Shown: piece by piece, positions 8,677 to 17,037 of the stretch
How positions within the stretch are numbered: the stretch's first letter is position 1
Layout: the number at the start of each line of letters is the position of its first letter
DNA from: JABJAG01 sp965222215
GTDB taxonomy: Bacteria > Pseudomonadota > Alphaproteobacteria > UBA6615
Length of the DNA stretch: 64,000 nt
Direction of reading: 5' to 3'
Assembly (NCBI GenBank): GCA_965222215.1
Contig: OZ244931.1
Location: 2,728,001-2,792,000, forward strand
Notes under the pieces: generated by a model
Told to the model about the DNA's origin: nothing
Seen by the model: only the letters and a program-made list of their open reading frames with translations
Databases searched by the model: none
Program-made: the position numbers and the translations under genes

Positions 8677-10086
8677 GTGGAATTTGGGACTCGCGAGAAA
8701 CGAATTCTGATCGGTGCGGCGCTGGTCCTGATACCGGTTCTTGCCTTCGTGGCGGGCCAGCGTTCGGCGCTGGACGACGAAATAGTCACGACCGCCCCTG
8801 AAGAAACGGCGACTCCCGGCAAGGTCGCAGAAGCGCTGGCACCTGCGGCGAATGCGGAACCCACACCCGAACCCGAGCCCATCGCACCGCAACCATTGAT
8901 CCGCGCCGTCGAGATCGAAAGCGGGGATAACCTGATGGATGTCCTCGTCAGCGCGGGGGCCGAACGCTTCGAAGCGCATGTCGCGATCCAGTCCCTCCAG
9001 GGCGTCTACAACCCCAACCGCGACCTTCGCATCGGGGACGAACTCTACGTCACGCTCGGGCCGGCATCCGAAACCGGCGCCGGCAGCAGCGACGGGAATG
9101 AACTGGACTACATTCTCTCGGGCCTTCGCTTGCCTGTGGCCTACGATCGCGAAGTCATTGTCGACCGTAACGAGGACGGTGGATACGTCGCGCGGGAAGT
9201 CCTGCTTCCGCTGCAAAGCGAATTTGTCCGCGCCGAAGGCACGATCGACTCCAGTCTTTTTGTAAACGCGCGGGACGCCGGCGTCCCGTTGTCGGTCCTG
9301 ATCGAGATGATCCGGATTTACAGCTTCGATGTGGACTTCCAGCGCGATATCTGGCGCGACGACAAGTTCGAGGTCATGTACGAGCGCCAGCTCAATGAGG
9401 ACGGGGTCGTCGTCAACAACGGCGAAATACAGTACGCCAAGCTGACCCTGCGCGGAACGGAACTCCCGCTGTATCGCTTCGAAACGCCGGAAGGAAATCT
9501 CGATTACTTCAACACGAAGGGCGAAAGCGTTCGCAAGGCGCTGATGAAGACCCCGATCGACGGCGCTCGGCTGTCGTCACGCTTCGGCAACCGCAAACAC
9601 CCGATCCTCGGCTATACCCGCCTGCACGCGGGCGTGGACTTTGCCGCACCGCGCGGCACGCCGATCTACGCCGCAGGCGACGGCACCGTGACCGTTGCCG
9701 GGACCAACGGCGGCTACGGCAAGTACATCAAGATTCGCCACAACGGCACCTATTCCACGGCCTATGCCCACCTCAACGGCTACGCCCGCGGCGTTCGCAA
9801 GGGTAAGCGCGTCCGTCAGGGCCAGGTGATCGGCTATGTCGGTTCCACGGGGCGCTCGACCGGCCCGCATCTGCACTACGAAATCCACCGCAACGGCAAG
9901 CAGATCAATCCGCTCGGCCTGAAGTTACCGAGCGGCGAGAAGCTGAAGGGCCAGACCCTGGAAGCATTCCTGTCCCTGCGCGATACGGTCGACCGTCAAT
10001 TCGCGCTGCTGTCCGATCCCCGGCAGGTCGCCGACACCCCGGCCGACGATTGCACGCCGGGCACCGCAGACTGCACGACCCAGTAA
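8677..10086 (+). CDS. M23 family peptidoglycan endopeptidase, membrane-anchored
   Basis: A 469-residue protein starting at GTG 8677, chosen because AGAGG lies seven bases upstream; an in-frame TTG at 8626 has poorer spacing. Residues about 9-27 are one membrane helix (ILIGAALVLIPVLAFVAG). A periplasmic LysM-like/OapA-type region follows (IESGDNLMDVLVSAGAERF, DLRIGDELYVTL), then a C-terminal LytM (M23) domain. Zinc ligands are visible as HAGVDFAAP and HLHYEI, together with GYGKYIKIRH. All the motifs of an active enzyme are present, so it should cut peptide cross-links of murein rather than act as a catalytically dead activator. It ends nine bases before the convergent anti-sigma gene. Confidence 0.9.
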   Translation: MEFGTREKRILIGAALVLIPVLAFVAGQRSALDDEIVTTAPEETATPGKVAEALAPAANAEPTPEPEPIAPQPLIRAVEIESGDNLMDVLVSAGAERFEAHVAIQSLQGVYNPNRDLRIGDELYVTLGPASETGAGSSDGNELDYILSGLRLPVAYDREVIVDRNEDGGYVAREVLLPLQSEFVRAEGTIDSSLFVNARDAGVPLSVLIEMIRIYSFDVDFQRDIWRDDKFEVMYERQLNEDGVVVNNGEIQYAKLTLRGTELPLYRFETPEGNLDYFNTKGESVRKALMKTPIDGARLSSRFGNRKHPILGYTRLHAGVDFAAPRGTPIYAAGDGTVTVAGTNGGYGKYIKIRHNGTYSTAYAHLNGYARGVRKGKRVRQGQVIGYVGSTGRSTGPHLHYEIHRNGKQINPLGLKLPSGEKLKGQTLEAFLSLRDTVDRQFALLSDPRQVADTPADDCTPGTADCTTQ

Positions 10087-10095
10087 GGTCGCCCT

Positions 10096-10863
10096 CTACC
10101 GCCTGAATTGCTGCTGGGTTGCGCGCGCGAGCGACAGCAATTCCTCGCGTGGCGCCTCGCCGATCAACACATAGGCCAGCGGCCCGTCCTGCCACCAGAA
10201 TGCGGATACGCCGTCATACTGGGTGAATTCGAATGTCGCTTTCTGGCTGAGCTGATCCTGCTCGATATAAAGCGTTACCCGGTTGCCCGGCTCGGTCTCA
10301 TACATGAACTGCGCCGCGGGCCCGGAATCGCGCGCGGGCAGGATTCGCCCTCCGACCAGCCGATAGCCCTCGCCTTCCAGATTCGGCGCGACAAGCTCGG
10401 CCTGGAGCCGGCGCGATAGCCATGCAACCAGGTGCGCCTTCTCGTCCGCCCCGACCTCCACCGCGTGACGCTTCTCACGAGTGAACAGGCTGTGGGCCTG
10501 TACCGCCTCACGGGTCAGTTCCGCGGTCGCCGTCTGGCGGGTTTCAAGCACATCGTTCGCAAACCAGCCGCCGGCGGCTGCGGCGACGACGAGCGCCACC
10601 ATCGCGGCCATGCGCCAAACAGGCCCGGTTTCAGAGCGCGCCGCCACGACTTCGCGCAGCTGTTCCGGCACGGGGCGTTCGAGAAGCGCGCCATAGGCAT
10701 CCTCGACAGCCTCGCGCTGAGCGCGCAGATCCTGCACCCGCGCGGATTCCTCCGGCCGGGATTCCAGCCAGGTCTCGATTTCGTCCCGGCGTGCCGGCGC
10801 AAGACGGCCGTCGACCAGCGCCTGGATCTCGTCCTCGCTCGGGTCTTTGATTTCGTCGCTCAC
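10096..10863 (-). CDS. Transmembrane anti-sigma factor
   Basis: A 255-residue protein. The first 70 residues form a cytoplasmic zinc-less anti-sigma-like domain (DEIQALVDGRLAPARRDEIETW). One membrane helix follows at about 83-101 (MAAMVALVVAAAAGGWFA), then a periplasmic or extracytoplasmic domain of about 150 residues containing RVTLYIEQD and WWQDGPLAYVLIG. Its start overlaps the stop of the ECF sigma gene by four bases, the usual sign of a cognate pair. It should hold the sigma factor inactive until an envelope signal is received. The signal and release mechanism (regulated proteolysis or conformational change) are not evident. Confidence 0.88.
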   Translation of the reverse strand: MSDEIKDPSEDEIQALVDGRLAPARRDEIETWLESRPEESARVQDLRAQREAVEDAYGALLERPVPEQLREVVAARSETGPVWRMAAMVALVVAAAAGGWFANDVLETRQTATAELTREAVQAHSLFTREKRHAVEVGADEKAHLVAWLSRRLQAELVAPNLEGEGYRLVGGRILPARDSGPAAQFMYETEPGNRVTLYIEQDQLSQKATFEFTQYDGVSAFWWQDGPLAYVLIGEAPREELLSLARATQQQFRR

Positions 10864-11375
10864 GTCGCACTCCGTCCGCGCGCAGGCTGTTCGCCGCCCG
10901 ACTTGTCACGCACTTTGTCGCGCGCCCGCGACAGTCTCGACATCACGGTCCCGATGGGGACCCCTGTGATATCGGCGGTTTCCTCGTAGCTGAACCCTTC
11001 CATGGTCACCAGCAACAACGTCTGGCGCTGGTTGTCCGGCAAAGTCTGTATGGCCGAAACGACTTCGCGCAGCCGGACCCTGTCCGCCTGGTTGGGCGGC
11101 ACCGCCATCGCCGGGAAGTAATCCTGTATCTCGACAACATCGGGCCGCGCCGCCGCGCGCGCGACATCGTTGACGTAAATGTTGTGAAGGATGGTGAACA
11201 GCCAGGCGCGGAGGTTGCCGGGGCGCTTCCACAAATGCCAGCGCGACAGGGCCCGCACGAGACAATCCTGCACGAGATCGTCGGCGCGCTGATCGTCATG
11301 GCGCAACAGGACGAGCGCATACCGCCGCAAACTGGGAATATGCGGTTCGACCAGATCGAACGAGGTACGCCCCAT
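10860..11375 (-). CDS. ECF-family RNA polymerase sigma factor
   Basis: A 171-residue sigma-70 family protein of the extracytoplasmic-function type. Region 2 is visible as DDLVQDCLVRALSRWHLW and the aromatic LRAWLFTILHNIYVND. Region 4 is visible as LPDNQRQTLLLVTMEGFS, YEETADITGVPIGTVMSRL. The ATG at 11375 is preferred over an in-frame TTG four codons upstream because GGAG lies seven bases before it. It is followed by and overlaps its membrane anti-sigma gene. It differs from the EcfG general-stress type, whose partner is the small soluble NepR. A candidate self-type promoter lies about 250 bases upstream. Confidence 0.92.
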   Translation of the reverse strand: MGRTSFDLVEPHIPSLRRYALVLLRHDDQRADDLVQDCLVRALSRWHLWKRPGNLRAWLFTILHNIYVNDVARAAARPDVVEIQDYFPAMAVPPNQADRVRLREVVSAIQTLPDNQRQTLLLVTMEGFSYEETADITGVPIGTVMSRLSRARDKVRDKSGGEQPARGRSAT

Positions 11376-11402
11376 GCCTTGCTCCAACCCAACGGCGGCG
11401 GT

Positions 11403-11426
11403 GACGAAACGCGGGGATGTTTCGTC
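11403..11426 (-). repeat. Perfect 8-bp inverted repeat in the ECF sigma leader
   Basis: GACGAAAC (11403-11410) and GTTTCGTC (11419-11426) flank an eight-base spacer, 27-51 bases upstream of the sigma start. It could be a hairpin near the ribosome-binding site or a protein-binding palindrome. There is no T-run, so it is not an intrinsic terminator. Confidence 0.6.
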
Positions 11427-11562
11427 GCCCGCCGCCTATCGGGGGTGTTCGCCGGCAAGCATGAGCGGGCACCGCATCGTTTGACAAGGGTTTCGAGCAT
11501 CGAACACAACCTGATCTCTCTCCCCCGTCCAACGAATGCCGGATGATCGGGCGTTTCGGATA

Positions 11563-11582
11563 CCGGATGCTTGCCCATCCGG
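11563..11582 (-). repeat. Perfect 7-bp inverted repeat in the ECF sigma leader
   Basis: CCGGATG (11563-11569) and CATCCGG (11576-11582) enclose a six-base loop. CCGGAT also occurs nearby as a direct copy at 11539-11544. It lies downstream of the candidate ECF promoter and so inside the putative leader. It may also serve as the weak end of the clpB/hydrolase transcript. Confidence 0.55.
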
Positions 11583-11630
11583 CGCCCACAACGCGCGATC
11601 ACCCGACCGCCTACTTGCCTAGGCCCCTTA

Positions 11631-11658
11631 AGAACAGGTGGGTCCGGGGTTTATTCCC
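11631..11658 (-). promoter_or_regulatory. Candidate ECF-type autoregulatory promoter
   Basis: On the minus strand GGGAAT (11658-11653), the start of GGGAATAAA, is followed after 16 bases by TGTTCT (11636-11631). This resembles ECF promoters of alphaproteobacteria, with a GGGAA-type -35 and a CGTT/TGTT-type -10. It would give a leader of about 250 bases before the sigma gene. The 305-base gap 11376-11680 otherwise holds only the two inverted repeats and no convincing gene. Confidence 0.42.
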
Positions 11659-11680
11659 GACTTTTTTTCGAATTCTGGTT

Positions 11681-12709
11681 TCAACGCAACGCGAGCACAA
11701 AAAGCGCCTTCATCAGCGCTTCCTGATCGATCGGCGCGACGACGCCGGGCGATACGATCCCGGTGTGGTCCAGTCCCTCCAGCACCAGCGTGCGGGGACA
11801 TGGCTCGGTCGCGGAGCGAACGGGCACGAGCCCGTCACTGGGAACACCGCCGTCATGCATCCACACAAGCGCCGGATAGCTCCAAGACGTCGGTTTATCG
11901 AAGTTACCCGGGTCCGGCACATGGGTCGCCAGACACAGGGACAAGGTTTCGTCCAATATCCGGCGAATATCGTCCTTGTGCGTGGCCATGTAGGCAGCCC
12001 GGGTGACGGTTGTCAGATCGTCGAGGGATTCCCCGCGCCCACCCAAAGCACGCAGCAAGGCATCCGCAACTTCCGGCAGGCCGGAGACCCGGGTCGCGAG
12101 ATCGGCCACCGGGGAGCCGGCAAACGGCGCTTGCATGGCGATCCAGCAACGCACCCGCGCCGCGTCTTCTTCCGGCGCGAGCCGGAGATATTCCAGTACG
12201 TCGAGACCACCCTTGCTGTGGGTGACAAAACAGATCGGCCCATCCGACTGTCCGACGATCTCACGCAGCCGCGCGGCGTTGCCGGCTACGGTATCCTCCG
12301 TCTCGACCGGGGCGATCTCCGCCCGGACGCCTGCCTCACCAAGCCAGTTGTAGATACCGGCCATGTAGCCGAGCGAGTTCCCGAGCGACACCGACGGCAG
12401 CGCGGTATCGCTGAGGTAGGACGGCACGAAAATGACCCGCATGTCCTCCATCGCCGCGGAAACATCCGTAAAGGCTGAATCTACGAGGTGCGGATCGAGT
12501 TCACCGTCCGTCAGAAAAGCGGCATAGACCGCAGATTGATCGCCGGCGAGTTGGGGCATGCCCGGGGGCGGAAGCGGCACGTCATGGCGTTGCTGCGCGG
12601 CGGAGCCGAAAAAGAAAGCCAGCCCGCCCAGAAGAACCATCAACGGCAAGGCCAGAACGGCCCCGATCAGAAACCAACGTCGTCGGCGGGATCGAGGCCG
12701 TTCCGTCAA
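11681..12709 (-). CDS. Membrane-anchored alpha/beta hydrolase (lipase-like)
   Basis: A 342-residue protein beginning with a basic RPRSRRRRW stretch and a signal-anchor helix at about 13-35, so the catalytic domain should face the periplasm. The nucleophile elbow reads VTHSKGGLD with Ser near 165, a lipase-type variant in which the first Gly of GxSxG is Thr. A late His in GLDHTGIV is a candidate catalytic base. It resembles PGAP1-like/triacylglycerol lipase folds, but the substrate is unknown. Its start lies four bases after the clpB stop, so it is probably transcribed with clpB from the heat-shock-type promoter. Confidence 0.72.
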   Translation of the reverse strand: MTERPRSRRRRWFLIGAVLALPLMVLLGGLAFFFGSAAQQRHDVPLPPPGMPQLAGDQSAVYAAFLTDGELDPHLVDSAFTDVSAAMEDMRVIFVPSYLSDTALPSVSLGNSLGYMAGIYNWLGEAGVRAEIAPVETEDTVAGNAARLREIVGQSDGPICFVTHSKGGLDVLEYLRLAPEEDAARVRCWIAMQAPFAGSPVADLATRVSGLPEVADALLRALGGRGESLDDLTTVTRAAYMATHKDDIRRILDETLSLCLATHVPDPGNFDKPTSWSYPALVWMHDGGVPSDGLVPVRSATEPCPRTLVLEGLDHTGIVSPGVVAPIDQEALMKALFVLALR

Positions 12710-12713
12710 GCTG

Positions 12714-15314
12714 TTACGCCGCCTCCGCGTGGACGATCTCGCCGTTCACGACGAGACCGTCGGCTTCGGCGGAGACCTTGACCGTGTCACCGTCGACGAT
12801 CGAGCCGTCGAGCAACTTTTCGGCCAGCGGATTCTGCAGATGACGCTGGATCACGCGCTTCAACGGACGCGCACCGTACACCGGGTCATAGCCCGCGTTG
12901 GCCAGCCACTCGGTCGCGGCGTCGTCCAGATCGAGCGTGACCTTTCGATCTTCCAGCAGGTGCCGCAGATGACCGAGCTGGATATCCACGATCCCCGACA
13001 TCTGCTCGCGCGTCAGCCGCTGGAACAGCAGGATCTCGTCGAGCCGGTTCAGGAACTCGGGCCGGAACGCGCCGCGCACCACGTCCATCACCTGCTCGCG
13101 CACCGCATCACTGTCCTCGCCCTCGGCCTGGTTCGACAGGAACTCGCTGCCGAGATTCGACGTCATGATGATGAGCGTGTTCTTGAAATCGACCGTGCGG
13201 CCGTGGCCGTCGGTCAGGCGGCCGTCGTCCAGCACCTGCAAAAGGATGTTGAACACGTCCGGATGCGCCTTCTCGACCTCGTCGAACAGCACGACCTGGT
13301 AGGGCCGGCGCCGGACCGCCTCGGTCAGCGCGCCGCCCTCCTCGTAGCCGACATAGCCCGGCGGGGCGCCGATCAGGCGCGCGACCGCATGCTTTTCCAT
13401 GTACTCGGACATGTCCATGCGGATCATCGCCTGCTCGTCGTCGAACAGGAACTCGGCCAGCGCCTTGGTCAATTCCGTCTTGCCGACGCCGGTCGGGCCG
13501 AGGAACAGGAACGAGCCCATGGGCCGGTTCGGGTCCTGCAGGCCGGCCCGGGCGCGCCGCACGGCATTGGACACAGCCGAAATCGCCTCTTCCTGACCGA
13601 TCACGCGGGCGCCGAGGCCCTGTTCCATTTGCAGGAGCTTCTCGCGCTCGCCCTCGAGCATCTTGTCGACCGGCACGCCGGTCCAGCGCGAGACCACGCC
13701 GGCCACATGGGCGTCGGTGACCTCTTCCTCGAGCATGTGGCCTTCCGGCGCCTCGTCGACTTCGGCGATCGTGCGCTCGAGGTCCGGGATCACGCCATAG
13801 GCCAGTTCCCCTGCACGCTGCAGGTTGCCCTCGCGCTGCGCCTGCTCGAGCTCGATGCGCGCCGCGTCGAGTTTTTCCTTCACCTTCTGGGTGCCGGCGA
13901 GCTTTTCCTTCTCCGCCTGCCAGACCGACGTCAGGTCGGCCGAACGGGATTCGAGGTCGGACAGTTCCTCTTCCAGCGCTTCGAGCCGGTCCTTCGAGGC
14001 CTGATCGCTTTCCTTGTTCAGCGCCTCGCGCTCGATCTTGAGCTGGATGATCCGGCGGTCGAGCTCGTCGATTTCCTCGGGCTTGGAGTCGACCTCCATG
14101 CGCAGCCGCGACGACGCCTCGTCGACAAGGTCGATGGCCTTGTCCGGCAGGAAGCGGTCGGTGATGTAGCGGTTCGACAGGGTCGCCGCCGAGACGAGCG
14201 CGGAATCGGTGATCCGCACGCCGTGGTGAAGTTCGTACTTCTCCTTGAGGCCGCGCAGGATCGAGATCGTGTCGGCCACGGTCGGCTCGGACACGAAGAC
14301 GGGCTGGAACCGGCGGGCGAGCGCGGCGTCCTTCTCGACATGCTTGCGGTACTCGTCGAGCGTGGTCGCACCGACGCAGTGCAACTCGCCGCGCGCGAGC
14401 GCGGGCTTCAGCATGTTGGAGGCGTCCATCGACCCTTCGGCCGCGCCGGCGCCGACGATGGTGTGCATCTCGTCGATGAACAGCACGATCTCGCCCATCG
14501 CGGCGCTGACTTCTTCCAGAACGCTCTTCAGGCGCTCCTCGAACTCGCCGCGGAACTTCGCACCGGCGATCAGCGCGCCCATGTCCAGCGACAGCAAACG
14601 CTTGTCGCGCAGGCTCTCGGGCACGTCGCCGTTGACGATGCGCTGGGCGAGACCCTCGACGATGGCGGTCTTGCCGACGCCCGGCTCACCAATGAGAACC
14701 GGGTTGTTCTTGGTCCGGCGCGACAGCACCTGGATGGTGCGGCGGATTTCCTCGTCGCGGCCGATGACCGGGTCGATCTTGCCCTCGCGCGCCGCCTCGG
14801 TCAGGTCGCGGGTGTACTTCTTGAGCGCCTCATAGGCATTTTCCGCCGTCGCGGAATCCGCCGTGCGGCCCTTCCGGATGGCGTTGATCGCCTCGTTGAG
14901 GCCCTGGGGCGTGACGCCGGCATCGGCCAGGATCTTCGCAACATCCGTGCCCGCCGCCAGCGCAAGCGCCAGCAGGAGGCGTTCGACCGTGACGAAGCTG
15001 TCGCCGGCCTTTTCGGCAACCTCTTGCGCGGAAGCGAAGACCTTGCCGGTCTCCGGCGCAAGGTAAAGCCCGCCGGCACCGCTGCCCTCGACCTTCGGCA
15101 TCTTGTCGAGCGCGAGGTCCACGGCCTGCTCGGCCTGCCGGGCGTCGCCGCCGGCCGCGCGGATAAGGTTGGCACACAGACCCTCCTCATCATCGAGCAG
15201 GACCTTGAGCAAATGTTCAGGGGAGAGGCGTTGATGGGATTCGCGCTGCGCCAGATCCTGGGCAGCCTGCACGAACCCGCGCGCGCGCTCGGTAAACTTC
15301 TCAAAATTCATCAT
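12714..15314 (-). CDS. clpB: ATP-dependent disaggregase ClpB
   Basis: An 866-residue Hsp100 chaperone of normal family length. The N-terminal Clp repeat domain (about 1-150) is followed by the first AAA+ domain with Walker A GEPGVGKTAIVEG and Walker B ILFIDEMHT-like VLFIDEMHT. Next come the long M-domain coiled coil (about 410-525) and the second AAA+ domain with GPTGVGKTELTKALAEF and VVLFDEVEKAHPD. ClpB pulls polypeptides out of aggregates together with DnaK/DnaJ. The ATG is preceded by GGAGGAT. A sigma-32-type promoter about 110 bases upstream suggests heat-shock control. The downstream alpha/beta hydrolase gene follows after four bases. Confidence 0.98.
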   Translation of the reverse strand: MMNFEKFTERARGFVQAAQDLAQRESHQRLSPEHLLKVLLDDEEGLCANLIRAAGGDARQAEQAVDLALDKMPKVEGSGAGGLYLAPETGKVFASAQEVAEKAGDSFVTVERLLLALALAAGTDVAKILADAGVTPQGLNEAINAIRKGRTADSATAENAYEALKKYTRDLTEAAREGKIDPVIGRDEEIRRTIQVLSRRTKNNPVLIGEPGVGKTAIVEGLAQRIVNGDVPESLRDKRLLSLDMGALIAGAKFRGEFEERLKSVLEEVSAAMGEIVLFIDEMHTIVGAGAAEGSMDASNMLKPALARGELHCVGATTLDEYRKHVEKDAALARRFQPVFVSEPTVADTISILRGLKEKYELHHGVRITDSALVSAATLSNRYITDRFLPDKAIDLVDEASSRLRMEVDSKPEEIDELDRRIIQLKIEREALNKESDQASKDRLEALEEELSDLESRSADLTSVWQAEKEKLAGTQKVKEKLDAARIELEQAQREGNLQRAGELAYGVIPDLERTIAEVDEAPEGHMLEEEVTDAHVAGVVSRWTGVPVDKMLEGEREKLLQMEQGLGARVIGQEEAISAVSNAVRRARAGLQDPNRPMGSFLFLGPTGVGKTELTKALAEFLFDDEQAMIRMDMSEYMEKHAVARLIGAPPGYVGYEEGGALTEAVRRRPYQVVLFDEVEKAHPDVFNILLQVLDDGRLTDGHGRTVDFKNTLIIMTSNLGSEFLSNQAEGEDSDAVREQVMDVVRGAFRPEFLNRLDEILLFQRLTREQMSGIVDIQLGHLRHLLEDRKVTLDLDDAATEWLANAGYDPVYGARPLKRVIQRHLQNPLAEKLLDGSIVDGDTVKVSAEADGLVVNGEIVHAEAA

Positions 15315-15424
15315 ATCCTCCGTCCAGAGCCCCCTCGGTTTGAGGCGGGCAGACTTCGCGAACCCGAAAACGGCATTCGCACCAAAGGGTTGCGATCATC
15401 CCCATTGAGGCGAATCATCGCTCT

Positions 15425-15456
15425 CCAAATATGGTGTTGCCGAAGCGCAACACAAG
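15425..15456 (-). promoter_or_regulatory. Candidate heat-shock (RpoH) promoter of clpB, with a palindromic spacer
   Basis: On the minus strand CTTG (15456-15453) and CCATATTT (15434-15427) match the alphaproteobacterial RpoH pattern of CTTG, 17-18 bases, then a C-rich TAT box. The 18-base spacer is a perfect inverted repeat: TGTTGC (15435-15440), six bases, GCAACA (15447-15452). It lies about 110 bases before clpB, in the divergent gap with the MOSC gene. Confidence 0.55.
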
Positions 15457-15484
15457 ATGCCGATCACAGATTCCCGGACATGCC

Positions 15485-16221
15485 ATGAGCGCAATTCTGG
15501 AAGACATTTATCGCTATCCGGTTAAGGGCTTGAGCGGGGAACGCCTGGAAGCGGCGGATGTCGGACCCGGCGAGACGATTTCGGGCGACCGGGAATCCCG
15601 TTCGACACCGAAAATCCGGTCTGGCGGCCAAAAACGAACTTCCTTGCGCTGGTCCGCGATGCCCGCCTTGCGGAACTTCGCACGGCGTTCGACGACACGT
15701 CGTCGACGCTTACCGTTCATCTCGCGGGAAAAGAGGCGCTGCGCGCCGATCTGTCATCCGCCGGCGGGCGGACCGCGGCCGAACGCTTTTTCGCGGCGTT
15801 CATGGGCGACGATATCTCAGGCACCCCGACGCTGCTCCGCGCTGACGGCCACAGCTTCTCCGATCTGGACGCCAAAGTGCTCTCGCTGATCAATCTCGAG
15901 ACGGTGCGCGCCCTGGAGACGCATACCGGCGCCCCGGTCGACCCCATGAGGTTTCGCGCCAACCTCTACGTGTCGGGCCTCGATCCGCGCGCCGAAGAAG
16001 AATGGGAAGGCCGCAAGCTGTCGATCGGAACCGTGCGGTTCGAAGCGGTCAAACGCACACAGCGTTGCGCAGCCACGAACGTGAATCCCGCCAACGCCGC
16101 ACGGGACATGAACCTGCCGGCCACCCTTCAGAAAAACTGGGGCCATGCGGACCTGGGCATCTACCTGCGCGCGGACACCCGCGGCCGGATCGAACCAGGC
16201 GATCGACTTGTTCTGGGATAG
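15485..16221 (+). pseudogene. MOSC-domain (molybdenum cofactor sulfurase C-terminal type) gene broken by a frameshift
   Basis: The first 36 codons from ATG 15485 read as a MOSC N-terminal barrel (DIYRYPVKGLSGERLE, then GETISGDR). After CGG at 15590 the family sequence continues in a different frame from GGA at 15592 (GIPFDTENPVWRPKTNFLAL) through SLINLETVRALE and the MOSC core KRTQRCAATNVNPANAARD to the stop at 16221. Homologs have about seven more residues between GDR and the FD motif (RFAIA type), so a deletion of 3n+1 bases, about 22, best explains the break. Translation from 15485 would go out of frame and stop at 15889. It is either a recent pseudogene or an assembly error. MOSC proteins handle sulfur on molybdenum cofactor or reduce N-hydroxylated compounds. 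Confidence 0.8.
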
Positions 16222-16250
16222 GCCCGGCGCCTGAGCCGGGCGCACGCCAA

Positions 16251-16781
16251 TCAGGCCGAGACGGCTTCCGCGTCTTTGCTCGCGGTGTCGTCGGACTTGC
16301 CGGACTTACCGTCATCGCGCGCTTCCGCGTCGCGTGACTCGCCATCGGCATCCTCGGACTTGCGCGGACGCCGCTTGCGCCCGTTGCCCCGCGAACCGTT
16401 GTTCCTGGGCTTGTCGTCGTCCGATTTTGCCGAACGCTCTTCCGACGATGCGGTTTCCTCGGCGGCCTCGTTATCGGACCCGTTTCCGTCGGCGGTGTCC
16501 TTCTGCGAGTCGTCAGCATTGTTTCGCTGTTCGGCCCGCTGGCCGTTCGCCGCCATCACGCGATAATAGTGTTCCGCGTGCTGGAGAAAGTTCTCCGAGG
16601 CGATCCGGTCACCACTCGACGCCGCGTCGCGGGCGAGTTGCTGATACTTCTCATAGATCTGCGAGGCATTGCCCCGGACGCGCGCGCCCGGCCCATTGCT
16701 GTCGAAGGTCTGATTGCGGGGATTGCCGGACTTGCGTCCGCCGCGGCCCCGGGACCGCCTGTTATTCTGATTTGGTCGCAT
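16251..16781 (-). CDS. DUF4167 domain-containing protein
   Basis: A 176-residue protein with the DUF4167 signature at the N-terminus: basic RRSRGRGGRK, then QIYEKYQQLARDAASSGDRI and ENFLQHAEHYYRVM. The C-terminal half is highly charged and low in complexity (DDDKPRNNGSRGNGRKRRPR, then acidic stretches) and looks disordered. The family is restricted to Alphaproteobacteria and commonly sits near prmC, prfA and clpB, as here. The RG-rich basic tracts suggest RNA binding, but the function is not established. It has a long upstream leader of about 195 bases. Confidence 0.88.
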   Translation of the reverse strand: MRPNQNNRRSRGRGGRKSGNPRNQTFDSNGPGARVRGNASQIYEKYQQLARDAASSGDRIASENFLQHAEHYYRVMAANGQRAEQRNNADDSQKDTADGNGSDNEAAEETASSEERSAKSDDDKPRNNGSRGNGRKRRPRKSEDADGESRDAEARDDGKSGKSDDTASKDAEAVSA

Positions 16782-16981
16782 TGTCCCGTCGATCAGAGTT
16801 ACTGATTACGGTTTATCGCCCGTCCGAATCGTGAGCCCCATTTGGGATCACACGACTTTCCGAAGTGCACCGCCCGTCGGGACGATCACTCCAAAACTCG
16901 GATCCGGGAGATCAGATGTGCCGCAATATGCTTAAGGGATTGTGATCACCATAAGCGGCGTGCGCCCGATCTGATGTGCGC

Positions 16982-17010
16982 AGACTAGGGGGGTGCTTTG
17001 AGTTTTCCAA
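16982..17010 (-). promoter_or_regulatory. Candidate promoter of the DUF4167 gene
   Basis: TTGGAA (17010-17005) and TAGTCT (16987-16982) on the minus strand are separated by 17 bases and preceded by a C-run, a form common in GC-rich alphaproteobacterial promoters. It would give a leader of about 195 bases. The leader contains the inverted pair ATCAGAT / ATCTGAT about 50 bases apart (minus strand). No open frame is seen in 16782-17037. Confidence 0.42.
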
Positions 17011-17037
17011 GTACTTTTTTCCGCAGTGCACACGCAG

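Noticed and set aside
12558..15488. Long plus-strand frame opposite clpB
   Set aside because: It is a shadow of clpB; no start signal or recognisable domain.
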